Positions 7,727-16,307 of a DNA stretch of 53,503 nt are shown piece by piece. Where the stretch lies: the NCBI GenBank assembly GCA_021783515.1, contig JAJXTV010000026.1, positions 1-53,503 of the forward strand. The letters run 5' to 3'. The position numbers and the translations under genes are program-made. The notes below the pieces were generated by a model. The model had not been told where the DNA came from. It made no database searches and saw only the letters and a list, made by a program, of their open reading frames with translations. This DNA is from Nitrospirota bacterium (GTDB taxonomy: Bacteria > Nitrospirota > Thermodesulfovibrionia > Thermodesulfovibrionales > UBA6898). How positions within the stretch are numbered: the stretch's first letter is position 1; the number at the start of each line of letters is the position of its first letter.

Positions 7727-8659
7727 TCAACCGCATTTTGCCTCTTTCTGCAATTTTTCCCATTCTGCGTCGACTTCCTGCTGGATTTTCTCCAGCAGCC
7801 ACTCGTTGCCGGGGGCGAAGACATGCTTGAACCGCCCCTGGGGCTTCATGAAGTCGGCGATCGGCAGCTTTTCCTTCGGGGTGGAGGTAATCTTCGTCAC
7901 CCCGTTGTCGATCTCGTAGAGCGGCCAGTAGCACGTATTGACCGCAAGCCTGCTCAGCGTGATCGCGTCGTTCGTCTTCGACCGCCATCCGCGGTTGCAG
8001 GGAGAAATGATATTCAGGAACTTCGGCCCCTGGTAGGAATGGGCCTTTTGCACCTTCTTTATGAGGTCCATCCAGTGCGACGGCGACGCCTGCGCCGCGT
8101 ACGGGATGTTATGGGCCGCCATGATCTTCGTGAGGTTCTTCCGCGAGCGCAGCTTGCCGGGGACCACGTCTCCGGCCGGACAGGTCGTGGTGTCGGCGCC
8201 GAGCGGGGTCGCGCTCGAACGCTGGATGCCGGTATTCATGTACGCGCCGTTATCGTAGCAGACGTAGATCATGTCGTGACCGCGCTCCATCGCCCCCGAG
8301 AGGCTCTGGAAGCCGATGTCATAGGTCCCGCCGTCGCCGCCGAACGCGATGAACTTGACGTCCTTGTCGATCCTGCCCCTCTTTTTGAGCGAGCGGTACA
8401 TCGTCTCGACGCCCGAAAGCGTGGCCGCCGCGTTCTCAAACGCGGTATGTATCCAGGGGATCTTCCAGGCAGTATATTCTGAGATGCAGCTGGAGACCTC
8501 AAGACAGCCCGTCGCGTTGGCCGCGATGACCGGCCCTTCCGTGGCCAGGAGCACCATCTTCACGACGATCGGCGCGCCGCAGCCGGCGCACATCCTGTGG
8601 CCGTGGGTAAAACGGTCTTCTTGTTTCGAAAGCTCTTTTAACGTAAGTCCACTTGCCAT
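7727..8659 (-). CDS. porB: Pyruvate:ferredoxin oxidoreductase, beta subunit
   Basis: 310 residues. The thiamine-diphosphate-binding subunit: HRMCAGCGAPIVVK near the N-terminus and CxxC...C residues for the proximal 4Fe-4S cluster, then FGGDGGTYDIGFQSLSGA (the GDG...N TPP/Mg motif) and CYDNGAYMNTGIQRS. PNRGWRSKTNDA-type sequence near residue 205 is typical of pyruvate rather than 2-oxoglutarate enzymes. Last gene of the porGDAB operon; two bases from porA. With ferredoxin it interconverts pyruvate + CoA and acetyl-CoA + CO2, so it can serve either oxidation or autotrophic carboxylation. Confidence 0.93.
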   Translation of the reverse strand: MASGLTLKELSKQEDRFTHGHRMCAGCGAPIVVKMVLLATEGPVIAANATGCLEVSSCISEYTAWKIPWIHTAFENAAATLSGVETMYRSLKKRGRIDKDVKFIAFGGDGGTYDIGFQSLSGAMERGHDMIYVCYDNGAYMNTGIQRSSATPLGADTTTCPAGDVVPGKLRSRKNLTKIMAAHNIPYAAQASPSHWMDLIKKVQKAHSYQGPKFLNIISPCNRGWRSKTNDAITLSRLAVNTCYWPLYEIDNGVTKITSTPKEKLPIADFMKPQGRFKHVFAPGNEWLLEKIQQEVDAEWEKLQKEAKCG

Positions 8660-8661
8660 GT

Positions 8662-9840
8662 CTATTCCCTCACTCCTATATATTCTTTGAATACGTTGAT
8701 CTTTCCGCCCTTCGCGATCCCGTCCAGTTCATTGAGGACGAGCTCCGCATGGGAAGGCAGATAGTCCCTGCCGCCCAGACCGTAGATCTTGTTGATCAGC
8801 GCCGGTCTGTTCCGGAGCTGATACAGAGCCGAGCTCACCTCCATGAAGAGCGGCCCGTACCCGCCGAAGGAATCCGCCCTGTCCATGACGCAGACCGCCT
8901 TGGTGTTCTTCAAGGCCGCCGCAACTTCCTCGTACGGGAAGGGCCTGAAGAGCCTCGGCTTCAGAAGGCCCGCCTTGATCCCCCTGTCCCTGAAGGCATC
9001 CACGACGTCCTTCGAGGTGCCGGCAGCCGAGTTCAGGATGACCAGCGCGATATCGGCGTCTTCGAGCCGGTAGGATTCGAACAGGCCGTATTTTCTTCCG
9101 CTGAGCTTCTCGAACTCCCCTGCCACCTCAAGGACCACGCCTTTCACCTTCGTCATCACCTCGTGCTGCGCCCTCTTGTATTCATGAAAGAGGTCCGTGA
9201 GTATCAGAGGGCCATAGCTCTTGGGTTTGTCTAGATCGAGCAGCGGATGAAGGTTTTTGAACTCGCCGACGAATTTCTTCACCTCGGCGTCTTCGAGGTA
9301 CTCCATCCTTTCGATCGAATGGCTGATGATGAAACCGTCCATGCAGACCATGGCCGGCAGCCTGATGTCCATATGCTCGCCGATCCGGAAGGCCTGGATC
9401 GTGTTGTCGTAAGCCTCCTGGCCGTTTTCGGACCAGATCTGGATCCAGCCGGTGTCCCTCGCGCCCATCGCGTCCGAGTGGTCGCCGTGGATATTGAGAG
9501 GGGCCGAAAGCGCCCGGTTGACGACCGGCATGATGATAGGCAGCCTGTCTCCCGACGCGATATGCAGCATCTCCCACATCAGGGCGAGCCCCGTTGAAGA
9601 CGTGGCGGTCACTACCCTTCCGCCCGCGGCAGACGCGCCGATGCAGGCCGACATCGAGCTGTGCTCGCTTTCAACGAGGACCGCCTCGGTGTCCACCTTC
9701 CCGTTGTTGATGAAGGAGGCGTACCGCTGCATCATGTCCGTCTGGGGAGTGATCGGATAAATCCCGCAGACATCGGGGTTCACCTGGCGGAGCGCCTCGG
9801 CAACCGCCTCGTTCCCTGTTACCGCAACAACCTTCGCCAT
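8662..9840 (-). CDS. porA: Pyruvate:ferredoxin oxidoreductase, alpha subunit
   Basis: 392 residues, the catalytic alpha subunit with the pyrimidine-binding TPP domain: VTGNEAVAEALRQVNPDVCGIYPITPQTDMM, VESEHSSMSACIGASAAGGRVVTATSS, and a transketolase C-terminal-like part (FRPFPYEEV). The YPITPQT and SSTGLALMWE motifs are standard for the family. Adjoins porD (stop and start are adjacent) and porB. Same operon and same redox reaction as its neighbours. Confidence 0.93.
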   Translation of the reverse strand: MAKVVAVTGNEAVAEALRQVNPDVCGIYPITPQTDMMQRYASFINNGKVDTEAVLVESEHSSMSACIGASAAGGRVVTATSSTGLALMWEMLHIASGDRLPIIMPVVNRALSAPLNIHGDHSDAMGARDTGWIQIWSENGQEAYDNTIQAFRIGEHMDIRLPAMVCMDGFIISHSIERMEYLEDAEVKKFVGEFKNLHPLLDLDKPKSYGPLILTDLFHEYKRAQHEVMTKVKGVVLEVAGEFEKLSGRKYGLFESYRLEDADIALVILNSAAGTSKDVVDAFRDRGIKAGLLKPRLFRPFPYEEVAAALKNTKAVCVMDRADSFGGYGPLFMEVSSALYQLRNRPALINKIYGLGGRDYLPSHAELVLNELDGIAKGGKINVFKEYIGVRE

Positions 9841-10134
9841 CTATTTGCCCTCCTCTATCATCACGATCGCCTTCTGGCCCTTCTTGCCGGGGCATTCGAG
9901 CTCGCAGATGCCGCATCCCTTGCAGTAGTCATAATCGAACTCTCCCCGCTTGCCGTCTTTCACCTTCACGGCCATGTCCGGGCAGAAGACCCAGCAGAAC
10001 AGACAGTTGATGCAGTTTTCTTCCTTCCATACCGGCCTGAAAGCCCTCCACGAGCCTGTCTTGAACTTTACCGCGCTTCCGCCTTCCAGCACCACGGAGC
10101 CTTCCGGCAGGTCCTTCCAACCCTTCGCTTTCAT
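9841..10134 (-). CDS. porD: Pyruvate:ferredoxin oxidoreductase, delta (ferredoxin) subunit
   Basis: 97 residues with two 4Fe-4S motifs, CINCLFCWVFCPDM and CKGCGICELECPGKK. This is the small 8Fe-8S electron-transfer subunit that passes electrons from the TPP site to soluble ferredoxin. It overlaps the 3' end of porG by four bases, so the two are translationally coupled. N-terminal residues WKDLPEGSVV are as in other PorD proteins. Confidence 0.92.
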   Translation of the reverse strand: MKAKGWKDLPEGSVVLEGGSAVKFKTGSWRAFRPVWKEENCINCLFCWVFCPDMAVKVKDGKRGEFDYDYCKGCGICELECPGKKGQKAIVMIEEGK

Positions 10135-10706
10135 CCTTCTCTTACCTCCTCGTACCCTCTTTTCGTCGCCTCGATGTTGCCGTCGATCACCTTCTGGGCG
10201 AACTTCTTGCCAAAGCTCTTCCTCACGTCCTCAAGCAGGTGGTCGAGCGTGATCAGCCCCGTCACCTTGCAAAGTGCGCCCAGCATGGGGGAGTTCGGCA
10301 TCGCCCTTCCGAAGCAGTCCAGGGCGATCTTCGTCGCGTCGACGGTGAAGATCTTCTGGCCGGCACCGGCCTTGAGTTTTTCCCTAACCTCTTTCGGCTC
10401 TTTCGTCGTATTTACCAGGAAAACGGTGTCTTCCTTCGCACCCTCGGCAATGTTGATGCTGTCGAGAAGCGTGGCATCGACAACGCTCACCACGTCCGGC
10501 GCAAGGACAGGACAGTGCATCCTGAGTTCCTTCGCGCTAATCCTGTTATATGCCCTCAGCGGCGCACCGGCTCTTTCGGGCCCGTACTCCGGAAATGCCT
10601 GTACATGCCGCCCGCCGCTCAGGCAGGCGTCCGCCAGAACCTTCGCTGCGGTGACCGTTCCCTGACCTCCACGGCCGTGCCATCTGATTTCGGTTGTTTC
10701 AGCCAT
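10131..10706 (-). CDS. porG: Pyruvate:ferredoxin oxidoreductase, gamma subunit
   Basis: 191 residues: TEIRWHGRGGQGTVTAAKVLADAC at the start, FPEYGPERAGAPLRAYNRIS, and NSPMLGALCKVTGLI near the end, the standard gamma-subunit domain. First gene of porGDAB, with GGAGGA before the ATG at 10706 and an AT-rich promoter region upstream (10750-10795) facing away from yicC. Promoter elements in that AT-rich stretch are plausible but not clear enough to assign. Confidence 0.92.
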   Translation of the reverse strand: MAETTEIRWHGRGGQGTVTAAKVLADACLSGGRHVQAFPEYGPERAGAPLRAYNRISAKELRMHCPVLAPDVVSVVDATLLDSINIAEGAKEDTVFLVNTTKEPKEVREKLKAGAGQKIFTVDATKIALDCFGRAMPNSPMLGALCKVTGLITLDHLLEDVRKSFGKKFAQKVIDGNIEATKRGYEEVREG

Positions 10707-10999
10707 AGTTCTCCTCCGGGTAATGAAATGGATTTTGATTGTAGTCGATTTTTGCCTGCTTTATCAATAAAGTTATTAATATATTTAAATTTTTAATGAC
10801 ACCCGGTCAGAGCATACTTCCTGCTAAGGGAGGGCACTTCGACAGACCTGCCCGCAGGCAGGCTCAGGGCGACACGGGGAAGACCCTCCCCTTTGAACAG
10901 ATTGCCCTAAAAGTGCACCGCGACGGCGGCGTCATTGCCGTGCGGAGGGGAATCCATGGTTTGACTAAACCTCGATACTGGTTTATATTGTATTCCACG

Positions 11000-11848
11000 A
11001 TGATTCAGAGCATGACAGGCTTCGGAAGCGCAGAGCAGGACGGATACAGGGTCGAGGTCCGCTCGGTCAATCACAGGTTCCTCGATCTTCATATGCGGGC
11101 GCCCTCTTTTCTGAACCAGCTCGAGATACCGTTCAGGAATCTGGTAAAAGAACGTTTCGCCAGGGGGAAATTCGACATTACGGTCACGGTCTCCGAACTG
11201 GCGGCCTCCGCGCTCAGCATCAACACCGAAGCGGTGAGAAAGATATACGGGGCCTTCAAAACGCTTCAGGCCGAGCTATCGGTCAAGGGCGAGATCGACA
11301 TAAACACCTTCGTCACTCTCCACGAGATGTTCATCGAGACGAGCCCGAAGTACGACACCGCCCTTGCCACGGACGTCTTCTCCCGCGCGCTGGACGATCT
11401 TTCCCGGATGAGGGGCAAGGAGGGCGAAGCCCTCGCCGGCGAACTTTCGGGGATGGCGGGCGCGCTGCTGAAGATGAACGAAACGATACGCGGTCTTGCC
11501 GGGGGCATGGTGAGCGCGGTCAAGGACAAGTTCGCGGAGCGGTTGGCGCAGCTCCTCGAAGGGCAGGAGCCGGACCAGGCGCGCATCCTCCAGGAAGGGG
11601 CGATATTCGCGGCGCGCCTCGACATCGCGGAGGAAATCGCGAGGATAGACAGCCATCTCAGGCAGTTCACGGAAATACTCTCCGAGGGTGGTATAATAGG
11701 ACGAAAGCTGGACTTCATCCTGCAGGAACTCAATAGGGAAGTCAATACCATCGCGTCGAAGGCGGCGGAATACGCCGTTTCGATTCTGACCGTCGAGATG
11801 AAGACCGAGATAGAAAAGATGAGAGAGCAGATTCAGAACATACAGTAA
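11000..11848 (+). CDS. yicC: YicC family endoribonuclease-like protein
   Basis: 282 residues from the ATG at 11000. That start gives the canonical MIQSMTGFGSAE N-terminus; the frame is open further upstream but that part is not conserved. Further family marks are VRSVNHRFLDLHMRAP and the C-terminal GRKLDFILQELNREVNTIASKA. YicC-type proteins are RNA-cleaving oligomers implicated in sRNA turnover and stationary phase. First gene of the long run yicC-remA-gmk-rpoZ-coaBC, a common order in many phyla. The 290 bases before it hold the AT-rich por promoter region and a short CTTCGACAG...GGCTCAGGGCGA repeat remnant with the palindrome CCTGCCCGCAGGCAGG (about 10843-10860). Confidence 0.9.
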   Translation: MIQSMTGFGSAEQDGYRVEVRSVNHRFLDLHMRAPSFLNQLEIPFRNLVKERFARGKFDITVTVSELAASALSINTEAVRKIYGAFKTLQAELSVKGEIDINTFVTLHEMFIETSPKYDTALATDVFSRALDDLSRMRGKEGEALAGELSGMAGALLKMNETIRGLAGGMVSAVKDKFAERLAQLLEGQEPDQARILQEGAIFAARLDIAEEIARIDSHLRQFTEILSEGGIIGRKLDFILQELNREVNTIASKAAEYAVSILTVEMKTEIEKMREQIQNIQ

Positions 11849-11881
11849 GAACAGACGGATCATGAATGCGAGGTTAGGGAG

Positions 11882-12163
11882 ATGAAAAAAAGTGATGCGA
11901 GTCCGGTTCTGGTCAACATAGGGTTCGGCAACGTAGTGGCCTCTTCGAAGGTCGTCGCGATCGTGACCCCCGGGTCCGCCCCGATCAAGCGTATGAGGGA
12001 AGAGGCGAAGAAAGACAGAAAGCTCGTCGATGCGACACAGGGAAGAAGGACTCGTTCCATCATCGTCACCGACAGCAACCATATAATCCTTTCCGCCCTG
12101 CAGGCCGAGACGATCACTCAGAGGTTCCTTGAAGGAAAAAACGACCTTGCAGAAGAAGAATAG
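11882..12163 (+). CDS. remA: RemA-like regulatory protein (DUF370)
   Basis: 93 residues: [31 protein letters not shown] and [29 protein letters not shown] are hallmarks of the RemA/DUF370 family, DNA-binding ring-forming regulators of matrix and osmoprotection genes in Bacillus. In other phyla the gene sits, as here, between yicC and gmk and its target is unknown. The 3' end overlaps gmk by 35 bases. Confidence 0.9.
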   Translation: MKKSDASPVLVNIGFGNVVASSKVVAIVTPGSAPIKRMREEAKKDRKLVDATQGRRTRSIIVTDSNHIILSALQAETITQRFLEGKNDLAEEE

Positions 12164-12764
12164 GGGAGGCATTTTCATCGTTTCCGCACCGTCGGGCGCT
12201 GGAAAGACCACGCTCTGCGGCAAGCTCCTCGCCAAAGACGAAACCGTCAGGCCGTCCGTTTCCTACACTACCCGCCTTCCGCGGCCCGGGGAGATCGACG
12301 GCCGGGATTACAGCTTTGTGACCGAGAGGGTTTTCCGGGCGATGGTGAAGAGGGGCGAGTTCGTGGAGTGGGCCGAGGTGCACGGGAACCTGTACGGAAC
12401 CTCGAAAAAGAGGCTGCAGGGGCTCATGCGCTCCGGATTCGACGTCATCCTCGACATCGACGTCCAGGGTGCCCGTCAGATTCGTGAGTCGCTCGACGGC
12501 TGCGTCTTCATCTTCATCCTGCCGCCCTCAATGAAGACGCTGAGGGAAAGAATCGAAAAGAGGAAGAGCAATACCAGGGCGGACATCGAAAGAAGGCTGC
12601 GGCGGGCCGCTACGGAAATCCGGGAGTATAAATTGTACGATTATGTTATAGTTAACGATACCCTGAAACTCGCGCTGAAGAGCCTTGAGGCCGTCTTCGC
12701 TGCCGAGAGACTCGGCACGCAGAGGATGGATGCGCGGTGGATAAAAGAAAATTTTTTGTCTTAG
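12129..12764 (+). CDS. gmk: Guanylate kinase
   Basis: 211 residues. P-loop [17 protein letters not shown]-binding [32 protein letters not shown] and the [14 protein letters not shown] Walker B region are all present, so the enzyme (GMP + ATP to GDP + ADP) looks intact. The start is TTG at 12129, preceded by GAGG, which places the initiation site inside remA and points to translational coupling. No ATG is available before the P-loop. Confidence 0.93.
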   Translation: MKEKTTLQKKNRGGIFIVSAPSGAGKTTLCGKLLAKDETVRPSVSYTTRLPRPGEIDGRDYSFVTERVFRAMVKRGEFVEWAEVHGNLYGTSKKRLQGLMRSGFDVILDIDVQGARQIRESLDGCVFIFILPPSMKTLRERIEKRKSNTRADIERRLRRAATEIREYKLYDYVIVNDTLKLALKSLEAVFAAERLGTQRMDARWIKENFLS

Positions 12765-12773
12765 GAGGACCAG

Positions 12774-13190
12774 ATGGACATCATTTCTCTCCCCGTAGAA
12801 TATGACAATACCAAGATCGACGGCAAATACAGGCTCGTGGCGATTGCGTCGCAGCGGGCGAAAGACCTCTCCCTCGGCTCCAAGCCGAAGATCCAAGCCA
12901 GGACGAAGAAGGTGACGTCGATCGCCATTGAAGAGGCGATCAGCGGCGAACTCGAATTCCTTACAGGAGAAGAGGCGATCAAGGCGAGAGAGGAAGCGGG
13001 CAAGTTCGATTACCGCAAGCTCCTCGAAGAGAGCAGAAAGATTTCGGCGGGAGAAGACCTCAGCGAGCTCGAAAAAGACCTGAAGGTGTACCTGCACGAG
13101 AGAGAGACGATGGACAAGAAGGCCTTCGACGAGCTTTTTGCCGAAAAGAAGGGCGAAGAACCTGAAGAATCTGAAGAGACTGAAGAATAG
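12774..13190 (+). CDS. rpoZ: RNA polymerase omega subunit
   Basis: 138 residues; the omega core is the first 70 (YRLVAIASQRAKDLSLGS, TKKVTSIAIEEAISGEL). It promotes assembly of RNA polymerase through beta-prime. It is longer than the usual 80-95 residues because of a charged helical extension that ends in an acidic KKGEEPEESEETEE tail. RBS AGGAGG before the ATG. Ten bases after gmk. Confidence 0.88.
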   Translation: MDIISLPVEYDNTKIDGKYRLVAIASQRAKDLSLGSKPKIQARTKKVTSIAIEEAISGELEFLTGEEAIKAREEAGKFDYRKLLEESRKISAGEDLSELEKDLKVYLHERETMDKKAFDELFAEKKGEEPEESEETEE

Positions 13191-14352
13191 GTGCATACTC
13201 CTCGGCGTATCAGGAGGCGTTGCAGCCTATAAGTCGGTCGAACTGGCAAGGCGGCTGACGGACGAAGAGGCCTCGGTTTTTGTCGTCATGACCGAGGCCG
13301 CAAAACAGTTTGCGACCCCTCTTTCCTTCGAGACAGCCTCTCACAACAGGGTATATTCCTCGCTGTTCGACGAGCCGATGGCCCATATTTCCCTTCCGGC
13401 AAAGGCCGACTGCATGGTAGTCGCTCCGGCCACGGCGAATACCATCGCAAAATTCGCCCACGGTCTCGCTGACGACCTGCTCAGCACCTGCTTCCTTTCC
13501 TTCCGCGGCAACGTGATCGTCGCGCCTTCCATGAACTGGAAAATGTATGATAACCCCGTTGTCAGGCGAAATCTCGACGCCCTCGCATCTGCGGGGGTCG
13601 CACAGGTGGGACCCGGTTCGGGCGCCCTCGCCTGCGGAGAGGAAGGCGTCGGCAGGATGGCCGAGCCGGCCGAGATCGTGGAGGCCGTCAGGGCCGCCCT
13701 CTCGGAAAAAAACCTTTCCGGGGAAAGGGTCGTTATTACTGCGGGGCCCACACGGGAATACCTGGATCCTGTCCGTTTCATCTCGAACAGGTCCTCCGGC
13801 AAGATGGGATATGCGCTGGCGCGCACGGCCCGGGACAGGGGCGCCGAAGTCACCCTCATCAGCGGTCCCTCATTCCTGGGAAAGCCGGCCGGGGTGGCAT
13901 ATATAGGGGTAGAGACGACATCCGAGATGCTGGGGGCAGTGACAGAAGCGGTGGCGAAGGGAGCAACGGTCCTTGTCATGGCTGCTGCCGTCGCGGACTT
14001 CTCGCCTGTCCGGGAATCCCGCCTGAAGATCGAAAAGGGCCGCGGGCTGACCCTGAAACTGTCGCCGACGAAGGATATCGTCACATCGGTTTCGTCCTCC
14101 CGAAAGAGACCCTTCATCATCGGGTTTGCAGCCGAGACCGGGAGTCGAGCCGACAGGGCGGCGAAGAAGATGAAAGAAAAGAAGATGGATATGATAGTCT
14201 TTAATGACGTCACGGAGCCCGGCGCCGGCTTCGACGTCGATACCAACAAGGTCGAAATTATCGACCGTAGAGGACGAATACATACCGGTCTGATGAGCAA
14301 AGACGACGTGGCTGACGCGATTTTCGACAGGTTCCTCGAAATCAAGGCTTGA
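13138..14352 (+). CDS. coaBC: Bifunctional phosphopantothenoylcysteine decarboxylase/synthetase
   Basis: About 400 residues. The CoaC flavoprotein half shows GVSGGVAAYKSVELAR, an active-site His in AHISL, and the PSMNWKMYDNP substrate motif; the CoaB half shows VITAGPTREYLDPVRFISNRSSGKMGYALA and the lid sequence KLSPTKDIV. Together they make 4'-phosphopantetheine from phosphopantothenate and cysteine. The first available start is TTG at 13138 inside rpoZ (53-base overlap); the conserved part begins only at about codon 20 (CILLGVSG), so a later non-ATG start is possible. The basic KRRAKNLKNLKRLKNR leader is unusual and may be untranslated. Confidence 0.92.
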   Translation: MPKRRAKNLKNLKRLKNRCILLGVSGGVAAYKSVELARRLTDEEASVFVVMTEAAKQFATPLSFETASHNRVYSSLFDEPMAHISLPAKADCMVVAPATANTIAKFAHGLADDLLSTCFLSFRGNVIVAPSMNWKMYDNPVVRRNLDALASAGVAQVGPGSGALACGEEGVGRMAEPAEIVEAVRAALSEKNLSGERVVITAGPTREYLDPVRFISNRSSGKMGYALARTARDRGAEVTLISGPSFLGKPAGVAYIGVETTSEMLGAVTEAVAKGATVLVMAAAVADFSPVRESRLKIEKGRGLTLKLSPTKDIVTSVSSSRKRPFIIGFAAETGSRADRAAKKMKEKKMDMIVFNDVTEPGAGFDVDTNKVEIIDRRGRIHTGLMSKDDVADAIFDRFLEIKA

Positions 14353-14388
14353 CTTTATTTGCTCGATTTGATAAAAAATGGCAAGGTT

Positions 14389-15477
14389 ATGTCGCTCAAA
14401 GATATAGAAAAACTGAAAGAACGGGTTGAGAAGGACCCGAATTCCAAGCTTTTTGTTCCCCTTGCCGAGGAGTACCGGAAAGAGGGCATGCTCGACGACG
14501 CCATCTCGGTGCTTATGAGCGGGATCGAACGGCAGCCGGGCTATATGAGCGCCCGCGTATCGCTTGGCAAGATATTCCTTGAAAAAGGGATGACCAACGA
14601 GGCCCGCGGAGAATTTGAAAACGTCATCAAGTCCATCCCGGACAATCTGTACGCCCATAAAAAGCTGGCCGAAATCTACCGGGACATGGGACGGAAGGAT
14701 ATGTCGGTCCAGTCGTACAGGACCGTCCTTAAACTCAACCCGCTCGACGAAGACTCTCTTGCGAATCTGCGGGACCTGGAAGAGGAAAAACTCCAAGACC
14801 CCGGGAAAGCCCCGGCCGGCATCCCCGAAGAACCCCTTGCCGCTGTTGAAGAAGCCGGGGGAGAGCAGCCCGTAGAGGCAGTTGCCGAAGAAGAGACCAC
14901 GGCCGACGCCCTGGAGATGCCGGCGGCGATCGACGTCGACGATCTCAACGCGTTCAAGGATTCTATCTTCGGTGACAAGTCGGTCGCCGAGGATGTGGAC
15001 ATCCTGGAAGGTGCGGAGTATGAAGTCTCCGAAGCGGAAGATGAGCCTCTCGAAGAGGAAGAGGCGCTTGAAGTAGTCGAGGAACCGTCTGAGACGGAGA
15101 TGTCCTTTGCCGACGTCGGCGCCGTTCTTGAAGAGACGCCTTCTCCAGCCCCGGGCGAAACCGAAGAGGAACTGACTTTCGAAGATGAGGCTTCCGGGGC
15201 CGGACAAGCGACCGCTTCCGTGCGGACCTCGGGCGAACAGACGAAGGTCGGCGACGCCGACCGCTTCGTCGCCGACGGCGACTATGTCCGGGCGATACAG
15301 GCCTACCGGGAGATCCTGTCTGCCGATCCCGACAACCGGATGGTCCTGCAGCGTGTGGAGGAGCTCCGGACACTCCTGAAACTCATGGGAAAGGACAAGG
15401 ATGCCCTGATAGCGAGGATGAGCACCTTCCTTGAAGGCATCACGAAACGGCGCAATGAATTTTACGGACGTTCTTAA
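14389..15477 (+). CDS. TPR protein with acidic linker
   Basis: About 362 residues from the ATG at 14389 (AAGG five bases upstream); the longer frame from TTG 14359 adds ten unlikely residues. At least three tetratricopeptide repeats lie at residues 5-120 (LFVPLAEEYRKEGMLDDAI, ARVSLGKIFLEKGMTNEA, AHKKLAEIYRDMGRKDMS). A long Glu-rich, probably disordered linker follows, then a final repeat (VRAIQAYREILSADPDN). Such proteins scaffold complexes. It overlaps the following Roadblock gene by 23 bases, so the two products probably act together; this TPR-Roadblock pair is typical of Nitrospirota/Deltaproteobacteria-like genomes. Function unknown. Confidence 0.75.
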   Translation: MSLKDIEKLKERVEKDPNSKLFVPLAEEYRKEGMLDDAISVLMSGIERQPGYMSARVSLGKIFLEKGMTNEARGEFENVIKSIPDNLYAHKKLAEIYRDMGRKDMSVQSYRTVLKLNPLDEDSLANLRDLEEEKLQDPGKAPAGIPEEPLAAVEEAGGEQPVEAVAEEETTADALEMPAAIDVDDLNAFKDSIFGDKSVAEDVDILEGAEYEVSEAEDEPLEEEEALEVVEEPSETEMSFADVGAVLEETPSPAPGETEEELTFEDEASGAGQATASVRTSGEQTKVGDADRFVADGDYVRAIQAYREILSADPDNRMVLQRVEELRTLLKLMGKDKDALIARMSTFLEGITKRRNEFYGRS

Positions 15478-15811
15478 AGAGACGGTCGACAAAGTAGACG
15501 GCGCAGTGTCGGCGATGATCATCGCATCGGACGGCATCCCGGTCGAGGAATATGCCGGCGAAAGGCTGATCGACCTTACCGGTCTCGGGGCCGAGGCCTC
15601 GGCGATGATACGCGATGTCGGACTCGCCGCCGAAAACCTTGGGCTCGGGGAGGCCCGTGAATTCTCGATTATCTCCGATAAATGCGGCATCATCATGCGC
15701 AAGATCAACGACGAATACTATCTCGCCCTCGTCATAAAGCCGGAAGGCAATTTCGGCAAGGGGCGGTTTGTGCTGAAGACGGCGGTGCCGAAGATCGAGG
15801 GGGAATTCTGA
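15455..15811 (+). CDS. Roadblock/LC7 domain protein
   Basis: 118 residues from ATG 15455, which overlaps the end of the TPR gene. A single Roadblock domain: VDGAVSAMIIASDGIPVEEY, then ASAMIRDVGLAAENLGLGEARE and YYLALVIKPEGNFGKGRF. Roadblock proteins form dimers that regulate small GTPases of the MglA type. Unlike mglB it has no adjacent GTPase; a trans partner could be the MglA at 6597-7184 or another one outside the window. Confidence 0.8.
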   Translation: MNFTDVLKETVDKVDGAVSAMIIASDGIPVEEYAGERLIDLTGLGAEASAMIRDVGLAAENLGLGEAREFSIISDKCGIIMRKINDEYYLALVIKPEGNFGKGRFVLKTAVPKIEGEF

Positions 15812-15878
15812 AGTCCGCCGTCCGGGCGGCGCACCGGGCACTCACGGGCCTCCGGGCCTGAGGCACTTATTCCCGATT

Positions 15879-16307
15879 ATGAAAATTCTGGTAATTCATG
15901 GCCCTAACCTCAATCTGCTCGGCAGCAGGGAGACCGGCGTCTATGGCGCGGAAACGTTCGACTCCCTGAACGCCAGGATCGTCTCGCTCTGCGCCGAACT
16001 CGGCATGGACGTCGAGATCTTCCAGTCCAACAGCGAGGGGGGCATCGTCGATGCGGTACAGGGGAGGAAATACGACCTGCTCGTGATCAATCCGGCCGCG
16101 TACACCCATACCAGCATCGCCCTTCGGGACGCGATCGCGGCCGTCGGCAAGCCCGCGATCGAGGTCCACATCTCCAACATCTATCGAAGGGAAGACTTCA
16201 GAAAGCACTCCTATATCTCCGGGGTGGCCGTCGGCCAGATCAGCGGCCTCGGTCCCGAGGGGTATCTGCTGGCCCTGCGGGCGGCCCAGACCATACTGTC
16301 CAAATGA
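15879..16307 (+). CDS. aroQ: Type II 3-dehydroquinate dehydratase
   Basis: 142 residues, full length. GPNLNLLGSRETGVYG with the catalytic Tyr, QSNSEGGIVDAVQ, NPAAYTHTSIALRDAI, EVHISNIYRREDFRKHSYIS with the catalytic His, and the final GPEGYLLALRAA are all present. Third step of the shikimate pathway. Its last four bases overlap the start of the M24 peptidase, a common aroQ-pepP-efp arrangement. Confidence 0.95.
   Translation: MKILVIHGPNLNLLGSRETGVYGAETFDSLNARIVSLCAELGMDVEIFQSNSEGGIVDAVQGRKYDLLVINPAAYTHTSIALRDAIAAVGKPAIEVHISNIYRREDFRKHSYISGVAVGQISGLGPEGYLLALRAAQTILSK

Noticed and set aside
13870-15708. 612-residue minus-strand frame opposite coaBC, the TPR gene and the Roadblock gene
   Set aside because: All three genes on the other strand have strong motifs; this is a GC-skew artefact.
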